A DNA stretch of 64,000 nt from Dyella sp. GSA-30 (GCF_027924605.1 NZ_AP027042.1:2023524-2087523); one strand, 5' to 3'. Positions 36,360 to 46,094 are shown, numbered from the stretch's first letter. Numbers and translations are program-made. Notes: generated by a model from the sequence alone, not told the origin.

Positions 36360-37805
36360 TTAAGCCTGCCGCAGGACGGCGGGATGATGTTCGGCCAGTT
36401 GCACGATCAGTTCGCCGAACAAGGTGTTAGCCCAGGCGAACCATGCACGGGTGAAGTTGCCGGGGTCGTCCTGGTCGAAACTTTCGTGCATGAAGCCGGT
36501 GCCGGCGTGGGTGCTTTTCAGCCAGCCCACGCATTGCCCGATCTCGCTTTCGTCGGCGCTGGTCAGCGCGCGCATCATGATCGACATCGGCCAGATCATG
36601 CGCAGCCCTTCATGCGGTCCGCCGATGCCGGAGGCAGCCTTGCCTTCGAAGAAATACGGATTGCGCGCACTCCACACGGCCGCGCGTGTGCGCTGGTACC
36701 GGGCGTCGTCGCGCTTGCAGCTTTCCAGATACGGCAGGGCGAGCAGGCTCGGTACGTTGGCGTCGTCCATGAACAGCTGATTGCCGTAACCGTCGACCTC
36801 GTAAGCCCAGCAATCGCCCTGTTCGCCACGGATCACGCCATAGGTTTCCACCGCGTGTTGTATTTCATCGGCCAAGGCTTCGCATTCGCCGGCAGTGTCA
36901 TGGTCGTTGCGTAGCGCGCGCAACATCTCGGCCATCCGATGCAGCGTCGTGACTGCGAACAGGTTGCCGGGGATATTGAACGGATACAGGCAGGCGTCGT
37001 CCGACGGCCGGAACATGGCGTGGATCATGCCCACCAGTTTGGTGGGGTTGCCATAGCCGTGCAGGAACTGCGTCTCGGTCGGATTGGGAGATGTGCGCTG
37101 GAACTGATAAGGGCCGTTGCCCTGCTTGCGCTGCTGTTCCTTGAACGTCGCCAGCACCTTGCGCATCGACGCGTGCCAGTCGTCGTCGAACGGCGTAAGG
37201 TCGCCGGTCGCCTGCCAATAGCCGTGCGCAAGGCGCACCGGATAGCACAGCGAGTCGATTTCCCATTTGCGCTCGGCGACGCCGGGACGCATGTCGGTGA
37301 CGTCGTGCTGCGCCCAATCCAGGTTGCTCTTCGCTTGCGGGTCGGGCATGAAGGCATTGGCGTAGGGATCGATCGAGATGCATAGCGTATGGCGGTGGAT
37401 CAAGCCGCGGAACAGACGCTGCAGGGCAGGGTCGTGTTTGGCCAGCTGCACATACGGCCAGACCTGCGCGGACGAGTCGCGCATCCACATCGCATCGATA
37501 TCGCCGGTGACCACGAAGGTGTCGGGCTTGCCGCGCAGTGTGCCGACTTCCACCGTGGTATCGAGCGTGTTCGGAAAGCAGTTCTCGAACATCCAGGCCA
37601 GTTCGGGATCGCCGATGCGCGACTTGGTCCTGGCGATCAACTGCTCGACCGCCGGACTGGTGAACTTGCGCTTTGCCAGTGGCGGGCGATGGCTGGTGAA
37701 CGTCTTGCCGCTCTTGGCGGTAAACGCGAATGCGTTACCGCCGAGCGTAGCCATCGCCGGGGCCAGCGCCATCCACTTCAGCAGATTGCGGCGCGATGTC
37801 ATCAT
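36360..37805 (-). CDS. Glycoside hydrolase family 125 exo-alpha-1,6-mannosidase, Tat-exported
   Basis: 481 residues. GH125 (formerly DUF1237) features: TVEVGTLRGKPDTFVVTGDI followed by DAMWMRDSSAQVWPY, then IDPYANAFM, MHAMFRPSDDA, and DDANVPSLLALPYL. Family members split alpha-1,6-mannosidic links in yeast mannan and N-glycan cores. Signal: SRRNLLKWMALAPAMATLGG is a twin-arginine type. The start at 37805 is preceded by GGAG eight bases upstream and overlaps the stop of the beta-mannosidase gene (ATGATGA), so the two are coupled; ATG 37802 is an alternative. Confidence 0.92.
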   Translation of the reverse strand: MMTSRRNLLKWMALAPAMATLGGNAFAFTAKSGKTFTSHRPPLAKRKFTSPAVEQLIARTKSRIGDPELAWMFENCFPNTLDTTVEVGTLRGKPDTFVVTGDIDAMWMRDSSAQVWPYVQLAKHDPALQRLFRGLIHRHTLCISIDPYANAFMPDPQAKSNLDWAQHDVTDMRPGVAERKWEIDSLCYPVRLAHGYWQATGDLTPFDDDWHASMRKVLATFKEQQRKQGNGPYQFQRTSPNPTETQFLHGYGNPTKLVGMIHAMFRPSDDACLYPFNIPGNLFAVTTLHRMAEMLRALRNDHDTAGECEALADEIQHAVETYGVIRGEQGDCWAYEVDGYGNQLFMDDANVPSLLALPYLESCKRDDARYQRTRAAVWSARNPYFFEGKAASGIGGPHEGLRMIWPMSIMMRALTSADESEIGQCVGWLKSTHAGTGFMHESFDQDDPGNFTRAWFAWANTLFGELIVQLAEHHPAVLRQA

Positions 37806-40447
37806 GGTTTGGTCTCCGCCGCCGCCGGCTGCACCGCATCCACCAGCGAGGTCAGCTTGAGTGCGGCCTGCAGGCTGGCAAGGTCGGCCTTGCTCTCGAT
37901 CGCGATATCCACGTGCTCGCCGGGCAACAGATCGAAAGCGTTTTCCGATAGCTGCGCGTCGATGGCGCCCAGATCGACCCACACGGCACGGGCCAGTCGC
38001 TTGGTGCTGATACGCAATACATGGCCATCATCGAGCCACTCGGCTTGCAGCTCCGGCCGCGACGGCAAGGTCAAGCTTTTCGCCACACCGAAATAAAGCA
38101 GATGACGGGCAACCGGCTTGCCTTGTTCGAGCAGCTCGAACGAAGCGACCGTGCGCTTCGGATCGGCACCGTGCAGCCACTCCTTATCCGTCAGCGTGCC
38201 AGCCGGCGTGCTGCTCAATGCATCGGCTTTGATGGGCTTGGTGCTCTCATGCAGGAGCTTGCCGTCCATGTCATACAGGCGTGTGCGCAGTTGCGCGGCA
38301 AATGGCTCCGTGCGATCGGAGACGACAAAGACATTTGTCGTACCGTCGCGGCGGATTGGCACCACATCGACCGGTGCATAGAAACGCTTGGCGTGAAACT
38401 GAAGGGCCTTCCAGCGGCCGTAGTAGTCGACGCTCGACCAGGACGGGCCCGGCCACACATCGTTGAGCTGCCAGTAGAGCGACCCCATGCTCTGCGGACG
38501 CGCGCTGCGCAGATGTTCGGCGGCCAGTTCGATGCCTTCGGCCTGCATCACCTGGCTCAGGTAGACGAACGAAGCGAAATCCTTCGGCTCGCCGTAGTTG
38601 TCGCGGATATACAGCAAGGCGCGGTCGTTGCCGTTGCCGTTGGCAAACTTCTGGTGCGCACGCATTACCGTTGAATTCGGCGAGCGATCCTCCGGCTGGG
38701 TGAAGCTGTCGATCGTCGCCATCACCGGGAATGACTGCAGGCCGTATTCGGACTGGAAACGCGGCGTGGTCTCCAGGTATTTCTCGATCGGCTTGGAACC
38801 CGACCACACGTCCCAGTAGTGGTAATCGCCATCGGTCAGGACGTTGGCGGGGCCCTCGTAATCGGTGCTGGGCGAGCTGGCCCAGTAGGGCACTTCCGGC
38901 GCGAGCTTGTTGGCTACGCTGCGCAGGGTGTGGCCAAAGAGTTCCTTCATGCCTTGCTCGACCTTGGCGCGCTCGTCGGCGGAGATCGACTGGCGGAACG
39001 TCTCGCGATCGGGCCAGGATTCCCAGCCGGTCTGCACCTCGTTGTTGCCGCACCAGAGCACGATGCTGGGATGATCGCGCAAACGCAGCACCTGCTCGGT
39101 CGCCTCCACTTCGGTGTTCTTGCGGAAGGCTTCGTCATACGGCGGCACGGCACCACCAAACATGAAGTCCTGCCAGATCATGATGCCGAGCCGGTCGGCC
39201 ATGTCGTAGAACGCATCGCTCTGGTAGTAGCCGCCGCCCCACATGCGCAGCATGTTCATGTTGGCGTCGCGGGCGGAGGTGAGGATCTGTCGCAGGCGTT
39301 CGGGCGTGGTGCGCTCGGGAAAGCTGTCGTAGGGAATCAGGTCGGCGCCCTTGGCGAAGATCGGCACGCCGTTGACCACAAAAGCGAAGCTGCGCCCCCA
39401 TTGGTCGTGTTCGCGTCGTAGTTCGACGGTGCGCAGACCGGTATCGCGATCGGCGCTCGCCACGACCGCATCGCCGGCGGTGACGTCGACATGGAAGTGA
39501 TAGAGGTTCTGTGCACCATAGCCGGCCGGCCACCAGCGTTGCGGGTGAGCAATGCTGAGCGGAAGCTCGATCTGATTGTCGCCGGCGGTCAGCGTGACTG
39601 CCTGGTTGATGTCGCCATGGCTGCCATCAGGCGCGGTCCAGCTCAGCTTGACCTGTGCATTGCCGGCCTTGTCCGATTGCAGCTTAAGCTCGCCCTGCAG
39701 TTGCGCCGTGGCCTCATCGACGTGCGGTTGCGCGATATGGAAATCGGCCAGGCGTACATCGTCCCAGCTCTCCAACTTTACCGGCTGCCAGATGCCCAAG
39801 GTGACAAAGCGCGGGCCCCAATCCCAGCCGTACTGGTAGTTGGCTTTGCGTACGTAGTTGGAGGTCTGTTTGCCCTTGGGTTCGTCGCCGAAGCTGGAGT
39901 CGAACTCGCCGGGCAGGGCATAGGGCTGCTTGAGCAGCCATGGCAGCAGGCGCGCGATCGGCGAATGCAACTGCACCAGCAAGGTGTTCTTGCCGGGATG
40001 CAGTCCTTTCCTGGCCGAGATGCGCCAGCGGCGAAACATATTGTCGGCAGCCAGTACATGCTTGCCGTTGAGCGATACGTCGGCAAAGGTATCGAGGCCT
40101 TCGAAAACAAGATCGACATGGCCGCGTTTCAAGGTGGCGGCATCGACGTCGAAGGACAACCGATAGTCCCAGTCGGTCAGGCCGATCCATTGCAGGCTGG
40201 CTTCGTTGTCACGATAGAACGGATCACCGATCTGGCCGGTGGCCAGCAGGTCGGTCTGTACGCTGCCGGGTACCTTGGCCGCTTGCCATTGCGTCTGCGC
40301 GGCATGCTGTGCGGCTTGTGGCGAATGCTCGGCGAGCCGTAGCTGCCAGCCCGTATCGAGGGGGCGCGATGTCGCCGACGCGGCGAGCGCGCTGCCGCAC
40401 GCTGTGATCCACAGGGCGGCCGAGAGGCCGAGGGAGAGACGTGTCAT
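37802..40447 (-). CDS. Beta-mannosidase, glycoside hydrolase family 2
   Basis: 881 residues with the GH2 order: N-terminal sugar-binding domain, two Ig-like domains, TIM barrel, C-terminal sandwich. Acid/base Glu470 lies in CGNNE and the nucleophile Glu567 in SEYG. It removes the beta-1,4-mannose of N-glycan cores or mannans. The N-terminus TRLSLGLSAALWITACGSALA is a signal; WITAC could be a lipobox, so it may be lipid-anchored instead of free in the periplasm. The first good start is the ATG at 40447. Confidence 0.92.
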   Translation of the reverse strand: MTRLSLGLSAALWITACGSALAASATSRPLDTGWQLRLAEHSPQAAQHAAQTQWQAAKVPGSVQTDLLATGQIGDPFYRDNEASLQWIGLTDWDYRLSFDVDAATLKRGHVDLVFEGLDTFADVSLNGKHVLAADNMFRRWRISARKGLHPGKNTLLVQLHSPIARLLPWLLKQPYALPGEFDSSFGDEPKGKQTSNYVRKANYQYGWDWGPRFVTLGIWQPVKLESWDDVRLADFHIAQPHVDEATAQLQGELKLQSDKAGNAQVKLSWTAPDGSHGDINQAVTLTAGDNQIELPLSIAHPQRWWPAGYGAQNLYHFHVDVTAGDAVVASADRDTGLRTVELRREHDQWGRSFAFVVNGVPIFAKGADLIPYDSFPERTTPERLRQILTSARDANMNMLRMWGGGYYQSDAFYDMADRLGIMIWQDFMFGGAVPPYDEAFRKNTEVEATEQVLRLRDHPSIVLWCGNNEVQTGWESWPDRETFRQSISADERAKVEQGMKELFGHTLRSVANKLAPEVPYWASSPSTDYEGPANVLTDGDYHYWDVWSGSKPIEKYLETTPRFQSEYGLQSFPVMATIDSFTQPEDRSPNSTVMRAHQKFANGNGNDRALLYIRDNYGEPKDFASFVYLSQVMQAEGIELAAEHLRSARPQSMGSLYWQLNDVWPGPSWSSVDYYGRWKALQFHAKRFYAPVDVVPIRRDGTTNVFVVSDRTEPFAAQLRTRLYDMDGKLLHESTKPIKADALSSTPAGTLTDKEWLHGADPKRTVASFELLEQGKPVARHLLYFGVAKSLTLPSRPELQAEWLDDGHVLRISTKRLARAVWVDLGAIDAQLSENAFDLLPGEHVDIAIESKADLASLQAALKLTSLVDAVQPAAAETKP

Positions 40448-40504
40448 GGATGACAAGGCGTAGCGCTCCGCAGCAAGCTTTGGGATGTTCGTTATCGCAT
40501 GACC

Positions 40505-40531
40505 CTGCCCGGGCGCCAAGCGCCCGGGCAG
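40505..40531. promoter_or_regulatory. Strong intercistronic hairpin between TonB receptor and beta-mannosidase
   Basis: CTGCCCGGGCGC (40505-40516) and GCGCCCGGGCAG (40520-40531) form a perfect 12-bp GC stem with a 3-nt loop just after the receptor stop. Without a T run it is more likely an mRNA-stabilising or partial-termination element that keeps receptor mRNA higher than enzyme mRNA. Confidence 0.6.
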
Positions 40532-40538
40532 TGGCCGG

Positions 40539-43193
40539 TTACAGCTTCAGACCCAGGTTCAACGTATACGTACGGCCGTTCTTGTACGCATTCAGCGGTT
40601 CGCTCGGCGTGTTGTTGTAGACGAAATAGGTTTCGTCCAGCAGGTTGGTGCCATCGAGCGAGATGCGCATATGGTCGTTGATCTGGTAACCGATCGATGC
40701 GTCTAGCTCGCGGAAGATGCCGGTGATCTGCGCCGACTGCAGCTGCGCGATCTGGGTGAAGTACGACGAGCGCCAGCTATAGGTCACGCGCGCGCTCCAC
40801 GGGCCCTGCTCGAAGTACGGCGTCAGATTGAACGAGTTCTTCGAGTTGTACGGCAGCGGGAAGCTGTTGCTGGTGTCCGCATCGGAGTAGGTGTAGTTGG
40901 CCAGCATGCCGAAGCCGTAACCGAAGTTGCCCTGGTAGGTCAGTGACAGGCCCTTGACCTTGGCGACGCCGGCGTTGACCGGAATCTCCATCGAGTACAC
41001 CGAATCCTGCAACTCGGTCAGATTGAAATGCGTCTGCTCGACGTTGGTGTTGAGGATGTAGCCGGAAATGCGGCGGAAGAAGAACTCCGCCGACAGCAGG
41101 CTGTTATCGGTGAAGTACCACTCGGCGGTCGCGTCGTAGTTGGTCGACTTGTACGGCTTGAGGTCGGTGTTGCCACCCGAGCCGGTCAGCGTGCGATCGT
41201 CCAGCGCAATGTACGGCGTCATTTCCTGGAAGCGCGGGCGGGCGATCGTCTTGGCTGCCGCAAAGCGCAGGGTCAGGTCGTCGCGCAGGTCGTAGGCGAT
41301 GTTGAACGACGGCAGCCAGTCGTTATAGCTGCTGTGCTTGTCCAGCGGCGCGTACTGGTTGTCGCCGATGCTCTGGTAACCGGTGACTGCATCGCGGGTA
41401 TGGAAGTAACGCACGCCCAGGTTGCCGCGGTAGTTGTCCCCACCGAAATCGCCCTGCACATAGAACGCGCGGTTCTGCTCGGCGATGCTGTAGGTGGCTT
41501 TCGGATCCATCGGTGCGCTGGTGTACAGGCTCTGCACGTAGTTCTTCAGGGCACCCTGATTAATCTGCGTCCAGTTGCTCATGCTCTGGGTGGCATTGAG
41601 CCCATCCAGATAGCCGCTGGGCGTCATGCCGCCGGCCAGGTCGGCCAGCGATACGCCGCTGCCATCGGGCGAGGGGATCAATGCCGCATAGCCGGTCTGG
41701 CCGTTGTAGTGGTTGCTCGACTTGATGCCGAACTCGATTTCGTTGAGCGGCCCCAGCGCCAGGTCGTGATTGAAATCGGCCTGGAAGTAGCGCTCGCGAT
41801 CGAAGCTGGGCGCATAGCTGAAGCCGGCGCCGTGCGCGAGCATCTGGCTCGGATCGTTCGGGCTGTTGAAGTTGATCTGCGGATGCTGGCCGGCGAGGTT
41901 CCAGTCGTAACCGCCGAAGCCCTGGAACTGCACGTTGTAGATGCCTTGCGAACCGCCGGTCGAACCGGTGTAGCCGATCTGGCTCGATGCGTTCCAGCCG
42001 TCACCGTGCCAGTCCGCGCGCAACTGCGCGGTGCCGGTGTTCACCTTGGAGTAGCGCTCGTAGCCATCGAGGTAGGTCGGCGCGCCGGCACCGTACGAAC
42101 CGCTGGTGGCCAGGCCGTTGTTGACGTTGAGCGAGGTGGCATCGGGTGCGCTGCCGGACCAGTCGCCGTAGTGGCTCTGGTTGAAGTTGTTGAACTTCTC
42201 GGTGACGTACAGGCCGGTGAAGTTCAGCTCGAAGTTCTGGTTCGGCTTCCACTGGATACCGGTCGACACGCCGTCGCGCTTGCGTTCCTGCTCGAACAGC
42301 GCTGTGTTGATCGCGGTCGGATACACGGCGGTGGTGCCCGGAGGAACCACGGTCGGCGAGAACTGATGATTCGGATCGGTATCGGTCGGATCGCCCGCGC
42401 GCTGATAGCCGAAAATTTCCGTGCCTTCGCGATGGATGATGCGGTCCGAATGCATCACCGAGCCGAGCACGCCGAACGTGTTGTCGTCGTTCTTCCAGCT
42501 GTAGAGCACCGAAGCGTTTGGCTTGCCGGTGCTGGCGCGATCGTTGTAGTTGTAGCTCACCGTGCCGGTCAGGGTATTGGCCTTGAGATCCAGCGGACGG
42601 CGCGTGTTGATAATGACCGTGCCGCCGATGCTGCCTTCGTCGATGCGCGCCTGCGGGGTCTTGTAGACCTCGGCGGTGCCGATGATTTCCGAGGTGAGCA
42701 GGCTGTAGTCGAACGAGCGGCTGTCCGGGTTGTTCGGATCGGAGGTCCAGTTGGTCGAGGCCAGCGTCTGACCATTGAGCAGCAGGCGGTTCAGCGCCGG
42801 GTCGGTGCCCAGGATGCTGACCTTGTCGCCTTCGCCGAAGTTGCGGTCCACGCTGATGCCGGGCAGGTGCGACAACGATTCGGCGACGTTGGTGTCGGGG
42901 AACTTGCCCACGTCTTCGGCCGAGATCGCATCGATGATCGAATCGGAGTTGCGCTTGAGGTCCAGCGACTTCTGCAGGCTGGCGCGGATACCGGTGACGG
43001 TCACGCCTTCGAGCTGGGTGGCCTTGTTCTGGTCGGCAGCCTGCGGCTGATTGTTGGCGGCCGGCTGGCTGCCGTTGGTGTTGCTCTTGCTCTGGGGCTG
43101 GCTGTTAGTGCCGGCATCCTGGGCCATCGCGGCGGTGCTGAAAAGCAACGCGGCGGCAATACCCATCGAAAGAGCGCTCTTACGGTAATTCAC
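40539..43193 (-). CDS. TonB-dependent receptor (Xanthomonas/Caulobacter oligosaccharide type)
   Basis: 884 residues. Signal peptide (ALSMGIAAALLFSTAAMAQ), a Gln/Asn-rich linker, then the plug from about residue 65 with LEGVTVTGIRASLQKSLDLK and EDVGKFPDTNVAESLSHLPG, typical of the receptors that import plant or fungal glycans. The rest is the 22-strand barrel. The last residue is Leu (LNLGLKL) where most barrels end in Phe or Trp. Start GTG 43193 is chosen for GGGAGG five bases upstream and the signal peptide behind it. First gene of the mannan operon, so it probably imports manno-oligosaccharides. Confidence 0.92.
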   Translation of the reverse strand: MNYRKSALSMGIAAALLFSTAAMAQDAGTNSQPQSKSNTNGSQPAANNQPQAADQNKATQLEGVTVTGIRASLQKSLDLKRNSDSIIDAISAEDVGKFPDTNVAESLSHLPGISVDRNFGEGDKVSILGTDPALNRLLLNGQTLASTNWTSDPNNPDSRSFDYSLLTSEIIGTAEVYKTPQARIDEGSIGGTVIINTRRPLDLKANTLTGTVSYNYNDRASTGKPNASVLYSWKNDDNTFGVLGSVMHSDRIIHREGTEIFGYQRAGDPTDTDPNHQFSPTVVPPGTTAVYPTAINTALFEQERKRDGVSTGIQWKPNQNFELNFTGLYVTEKFNNFNQSHYGDWSGSAPDATSLNVNNGLATSGSYGAGAPTYLDGYERYSKVNTGTAQLRADWHGDGWNASSQIGYTGSTGGSQGIYNVQFQGFGGYDWNLAGQHPQINFNSPNDPSQMLAHGAGFSYAPSFDRERYFQADFNHDLALGPLNEIEFGIKSSNHYNGQTGYAALIPSPDGSGVSLADLAGGMTPSGYLDGLNATQSMSNWTQINQGALKNYVQSLYTSAPMDPKATYSIAEQNRAFYVQGDFGGDNYRGNLGVRYFHTRDAVTGYQSIGDNQYAPLDKHSSYNDWLPSFNIAYDLRDDLTLRFAAAKTIARPRFQEMTPYIALDDRTLTGSGGNTDLKPYKSTNYDATAEWYFTDNSLLSAEFFFRRISGYILNTNVEQTHFNLTELQDSVYSMEIPVNAGVAKVKGLSLTYQGNFGYGFGMLANYTYSDADTSNSFPLPYNSKNSFNLTPYFEQGPWSARVTYSWRSSYFTQIAQLQSAQITGIFRELDASIGYQINDHMRISLDGTNLLDETYFVYNNTPSEPLNAYKNGRTYTLNLGLKL

Positions 43194-43494
43194 GCCGACC
43201 TCCCTACAAAGACGTGCGTAAAACTGACTGATCGGAGGACGGCGAGCCGGGGGCGCACGCATCCTTGTTTTTTTGCGACAAAGCGAACCCGCACTGCCTT
43301 GCGGCGGTGGCGTCGTTCATCACGGTTTTTTTTGAGTCGCATCCCGCGAAGCGGATTGGGGCTCCCCAATTCAACGTGTCTTGCCTATGTCCGCAGCGCG
43401 ATTGGGGTGGGGGAGCGCCGGCGCGGGCATGGGCAAGACACCGCGGTGATCCAAAGCCGCGACCGGCAGACAAAAGGTATCTACCGACGGCGCA

Positions 43495-43524
43495 ATTCTT
43501 GAGGGCCGCCGACAACGTTGTCAA
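43495..43524 (-). promoter_or_regulatory. Putative sigma70 promoter of the mannan operon with overlapping LacI-type operator
   Basis: On the minus strand TTGACA (43524-43519) and AAGAAT (43500-43495) are 18 bp apart. The perfect palindrome GACAACGTTGTC (43511-43522), with the AACGTT centre of LacI-family operators, overlaps the -35 box. Repression by a LacI-type sugar regulator is therefore plausible; no such regulator gene is in the window. Confidence 0.45.
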
Positions 43525-43536
43525 TAAAAATTTCAC

Positions 43537-43557
43537 TCGATCTAAAAATTAGATCGA
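43537..43557. promoter_or_regulatory. Palindrome TCGATCTAA-AAA-TTAGATCGA
   Basis: Nine-base perfect arms around AAA, 13 bp upstream of the predicted -35 box of the mannan operon promoter. This is a good position for an activator or second operator site; the binding protein is unknown. Confidence 0.4.
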
Positions 43558-43863
43558 TGGTCCAAGGCATTGATTCTGTGAATGAAAAATCAGAGCCTTG
43601 TTTTTGCGCCGCAATAAAAATCGACCATTTTTGGATCGATTCAAGTGCCGATTGGGATAAGGCCTGACGCAACGCTTGAAGGGCCGCGCCGTCGATCGCT
43701 TGTTGCTGTGCGGCTTTGCCGCTTTATGAACGAGATCGACCCGGGTCGCTTCATCGCCGCAGGCCTGATTGCTGCAGTGCGTCGAAATACGATGGCCCTG
43801 GGGATATGAAGTACACCAACGCCCCTATCTGTTGATCGGAGCGTTGGTGATTCTGGTATCGAA

Positions 43864-44637
43864 CTAGACGTTCGCGAACACCGGGTTGTCGGCGAGGTTG
43901 ACGCGTTCGCTGCCCGGGTTCGCATGGCTCTTTGCCTGCAAACGGGTGATTTCCCAGACGACCTTGATGAACGCCGCGCTAGCAAGAACGCATATGGCGC
44001 GATAGGTGACCAGCCAGAACTGCAGACTCATGACGTCTTCGATGTTGGTCCCCTGGGTCAGCCGACCGGTGATGTAGCCGCCGAAGCTGTAGAGCAGAAA
44101 CAACGTCCACCAGACAACAATCAAGGCGGGCTTGCTGTTGTCGTCCCAATCATGGGGTTTCTCGCTGGCCAGAAAAATCTGCCGCATGGCCCTGAAGGGC
44201 CGGACCAGGTTGGCAAAGGGTACCGCGTACCAGCCCACCGCCCAGCCAGGACTGTCGTCCAGATCGTCTGCGCCCAGCGCGCGTACGTTGCATGCAACGC
44301 GATAGATCCACATGCCGCCGCCGACGTAGCTGACCAGCAGGCAAAGCAGGATCAAGCCGTTGGTGACCACTAGCAACTTGTCGCCGGATGCCAGCGAAGA
44401 ACGCGCGTCCACACCGGCAGTGGCACCATCCCGTACCAGACCGAGCAAGTGGTGCTCATAGATCAACACCGCGGCGTTCATGAGCAGCGCGGCGATATGC
44501 GCGCCCACGGTGATATAGGTGCCCAGCGCCAGCCCTTGAGCCGGTCGAAAAAAGTATTTGCCGCTCGTGGTCCTGTTGAGCAACTCGCTGCCTTGCAGCG
44601 CACTCTCGGGCGCGCTGTACGGATTTTCCGTCTGCAT
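43864..44637 (-). CDS. DUF4328 membrane protein, copy 3
   Basis: 257 residues, more distant from copies 1 and 2. It starts with a polar NPYSAPES segment, then helices at about 45-70, 95-120, 140-165 and 185-215. SYVGGGMWIYRVACNVRALG and GWAVGWYAVPFANLVRPFRA are the DUF4328 core. ATG 44637 is used since AGGGGG lies about eight bases upstream; ATG 44646 is possible but touches that site. Function unknown. Confidence 0.78.
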   Translation of the reverse strand: MQTENPYSAPESALQGSELLNRTTSGKYFFRPAQGLALGTYITVGAHIAALLMNAAVLIYEHHLLGLVRDGATAGVDARSSLASGDKLLVVTNGLILLCLLVSYVGGGMWIYRVACNVRALGADDLDDSPGWAVGWYAVPFANLVRPFRAMRQIFLASEKPHDWDDNSKPALIVVWWTLFLLYSFGGYITGRLTQGTNIEDVMSLQFWLVTYRAICVLASAAFIKVVWEITRLQAKSHANPGSERVNLADNPVFANV

Positions 44638-44720
44638 GTTCGACATCCCCCTGTCGTTCCCCCGCCAGCGGGCGCTGGCCTGCCGATCATGCGCAGCGAA
44701 ACGTGGCAAGACAAGTCCGG

Positions 44721-45791
44721 TCAGGCGTTTCGCAATACCTTGCCGTAGGCGTGCACTTCGTCCACCAGCACCTTCACATGCTCCGGATCGACTTCCGGCG
44801 TGATGCCGTGGCCAAGGTTGAACACGTGGCCGGGGTGGTTGCCGTAGCTGTCGAGCACGGCGCGCGCTTCGCGGCGGATGGTCTCCGGATTGGAGCGCAA
44901 TACCGACGGGTCGAGGTTGCCTTGCAGCGCGACTTTGCTGGCGACGGCCTGGCGTGCATCGGCCAGATCGATCGTCCAGTCCACACCGAGCGCGGTGCAG
45001 CCGGTATCGGCCATGGTCGACAGGTGGTGGCCGGCGCCCTTCGAGAACAGGATAATCGGCAAGTCACGAGCCGAGGCATCCGCCTTCAATGCGTCGACAA
45101 CCTGCGCCATGTAACGCAACGAGAACTCACGGAACGGAGCCGGGCCAAGCAGGCCGCCCCAGGTATCGAAAATCATCAGCGCCTGCGCGCCTGCGGCCGC
45201 CTGTGCCGACAAGTACGCGGCGACCGACTGGGCCAAGGTGTCGAGCAGTTTGTGCGCCAGTTGAGGCTCGTTCCAGCACATCCCCTTCAGCCTGGCGAAA
45301 TCGCGCGAGCCTTCGCCTTCGACCATGTAGCAAGCAAGCGTCCACGGGCTGCCGGAGAAGCCGATCAGCGGAACCCGGCCATGCAGTTCGCGGCGGATCA
45401 GGCTGACCGCATCCATGACATAGCGCAGCTCGCTGGCCATGTCCGGTACGCCCAGCTTGTCGATATCGGCCTTGCTGCGCACGGGATGCGCAAACTGCGG
45501 GCCCTCGCCGGTAGCGAAGGAAAGACCCAGGCCCATCGCGTCGGGAATGGTCAGGATGTCGGAGAACAGAATGGCCGCATCCAGCTCGAAGCGCTCGAGC
45601 GGCTGCAAGGTTACCTCGCAAGCCAGTTCGGGATTTTGCGCCAGGGCCATGAAGCTGCCGGCGCGCGCGCGGGTGGCGCGGTATTCGGGCAGATAGCGGC
45701 CAGCCTGGCGCATGACCCAGATCGGTGTGGTATCGGTGGGCTCGCGGCGCAGCGCCCGCAGGAAGCGGTCGTTCTTCAATGCATCGGTCAT
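44721..45791 (-). CDS. hemE: Uroporphyrinogen decarboxylase
   Basis: 356 residues, standard length. Near the start it has [14 protein letters not shown] (the conserved substrate-binding Arg cluster) and later [12 protein letters not shown], with the active-site Asp, and [13 protein letters not shown]. It turns uroporphyrinogen III into coproporphyrinogen III in haem synthesis (cytoplasm). It follows the WGR gene by 1 nt and ends the aroK-aroB-WGR-hemE unit. Confidence 0.97.
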   Translation of the reverse strand: MTDALKNDRFLRALRREPTDTTPIWVMRQAGRYLPEYRATRARAGSFMALAQNPELACEVTLQPLERFELDAAILFSDILTIPDAMGLGLSFATGEGPQFAHPVRSKADIDKLGVPDMASELRYVMDAVSLIRRELHGRVPLIGFSGSPWTLACYMVEGEGSRDFARLKGMCWNEPQLAHKLLDTLAQSVAAYLSAQAAAGAQALMIFDTWGGLLGPAPFREFSLRYMAQVVDALKADASARDLPIILFSKGAGHHLSTMADTGCTALGVDWTIDLADARQAVASKVALQGNLDPSVLRSNPETIRREARAVLDSYGNHPGHVFNLGHGITPEVDPEHVKVLVDEVHAYGKVLRNA

Positions 45792-45792
45792 A

Positions 45793-46053
45793 TCAACGTC
45801 CGTAGGGGCCTTCTTGTCCCTGGCTGAACATCACGCGGTAACCGCGCTTGAGTTGCGCGTCGCGTGCTTTTTCGAAGGCGACGATGGCTTCGTCGCGTTC
45901 GAGATATTGCTCGCGCTTGAGCGTGGCGCGGCCACCCTGGGTGCCGGTCTCGCGATAAAGCGTCCAGCCGCCAAGCAGATCCTGCTCCAGCACGATCTGG
46001 ACATAGCGTGGGGCCTCGGCGGTGCCGGGCACGGTTTGCATATAGATGCGCAT
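45793..46053 (-). CDS. WGR domain protein
   Basis: 86 residues, almost wholly a WGR domain: [20 protein letters not shown], then [13 protein letters not shown] (here the W-G-R core reads Q-G-G-R) and a closing helix with [21 protein letters not shown] modules are found in PARPs and in small bacterial proteins and can bind nucleic acid. No partner domain. Between aroB and hemE, almost touching hemE, so probably co-translated with it. Role unknown. Confidence 0.82.
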   Translation of the reverse strand: MRIYMQTVPGTAEAPRYVQIVLEQDLLGGWTLYRETGTQGGRATLKREQYLERDEAIVAFEKARDAQLKRGYRVMFSQGQEGPYGR

Positions 46054-46094
46054 GGGGCCGAGAGTTTAGCTGGTTGTGCGGCGTGCTGTGCCGT

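Larger units (their letters stand above)
43194..43863. other. Long gene-free leader/promoter region of the mannan operon
   Basis: 670 nt without a credible gene. It holds the promoter and palindromes listed separately and a ~295-nt leader between the predicted start site and the receptor gene. The part left of 43480 is GC-rich and the part at 43520-43640 A+T-rich. Confidence 0.6.

Noticed and set aside
43204-43536. 110-residue frame upstream of the TonB receptor
   Set aside because: It overlaps the promoter region, has no ribosome-binding site and reads as low-complexity sequence.
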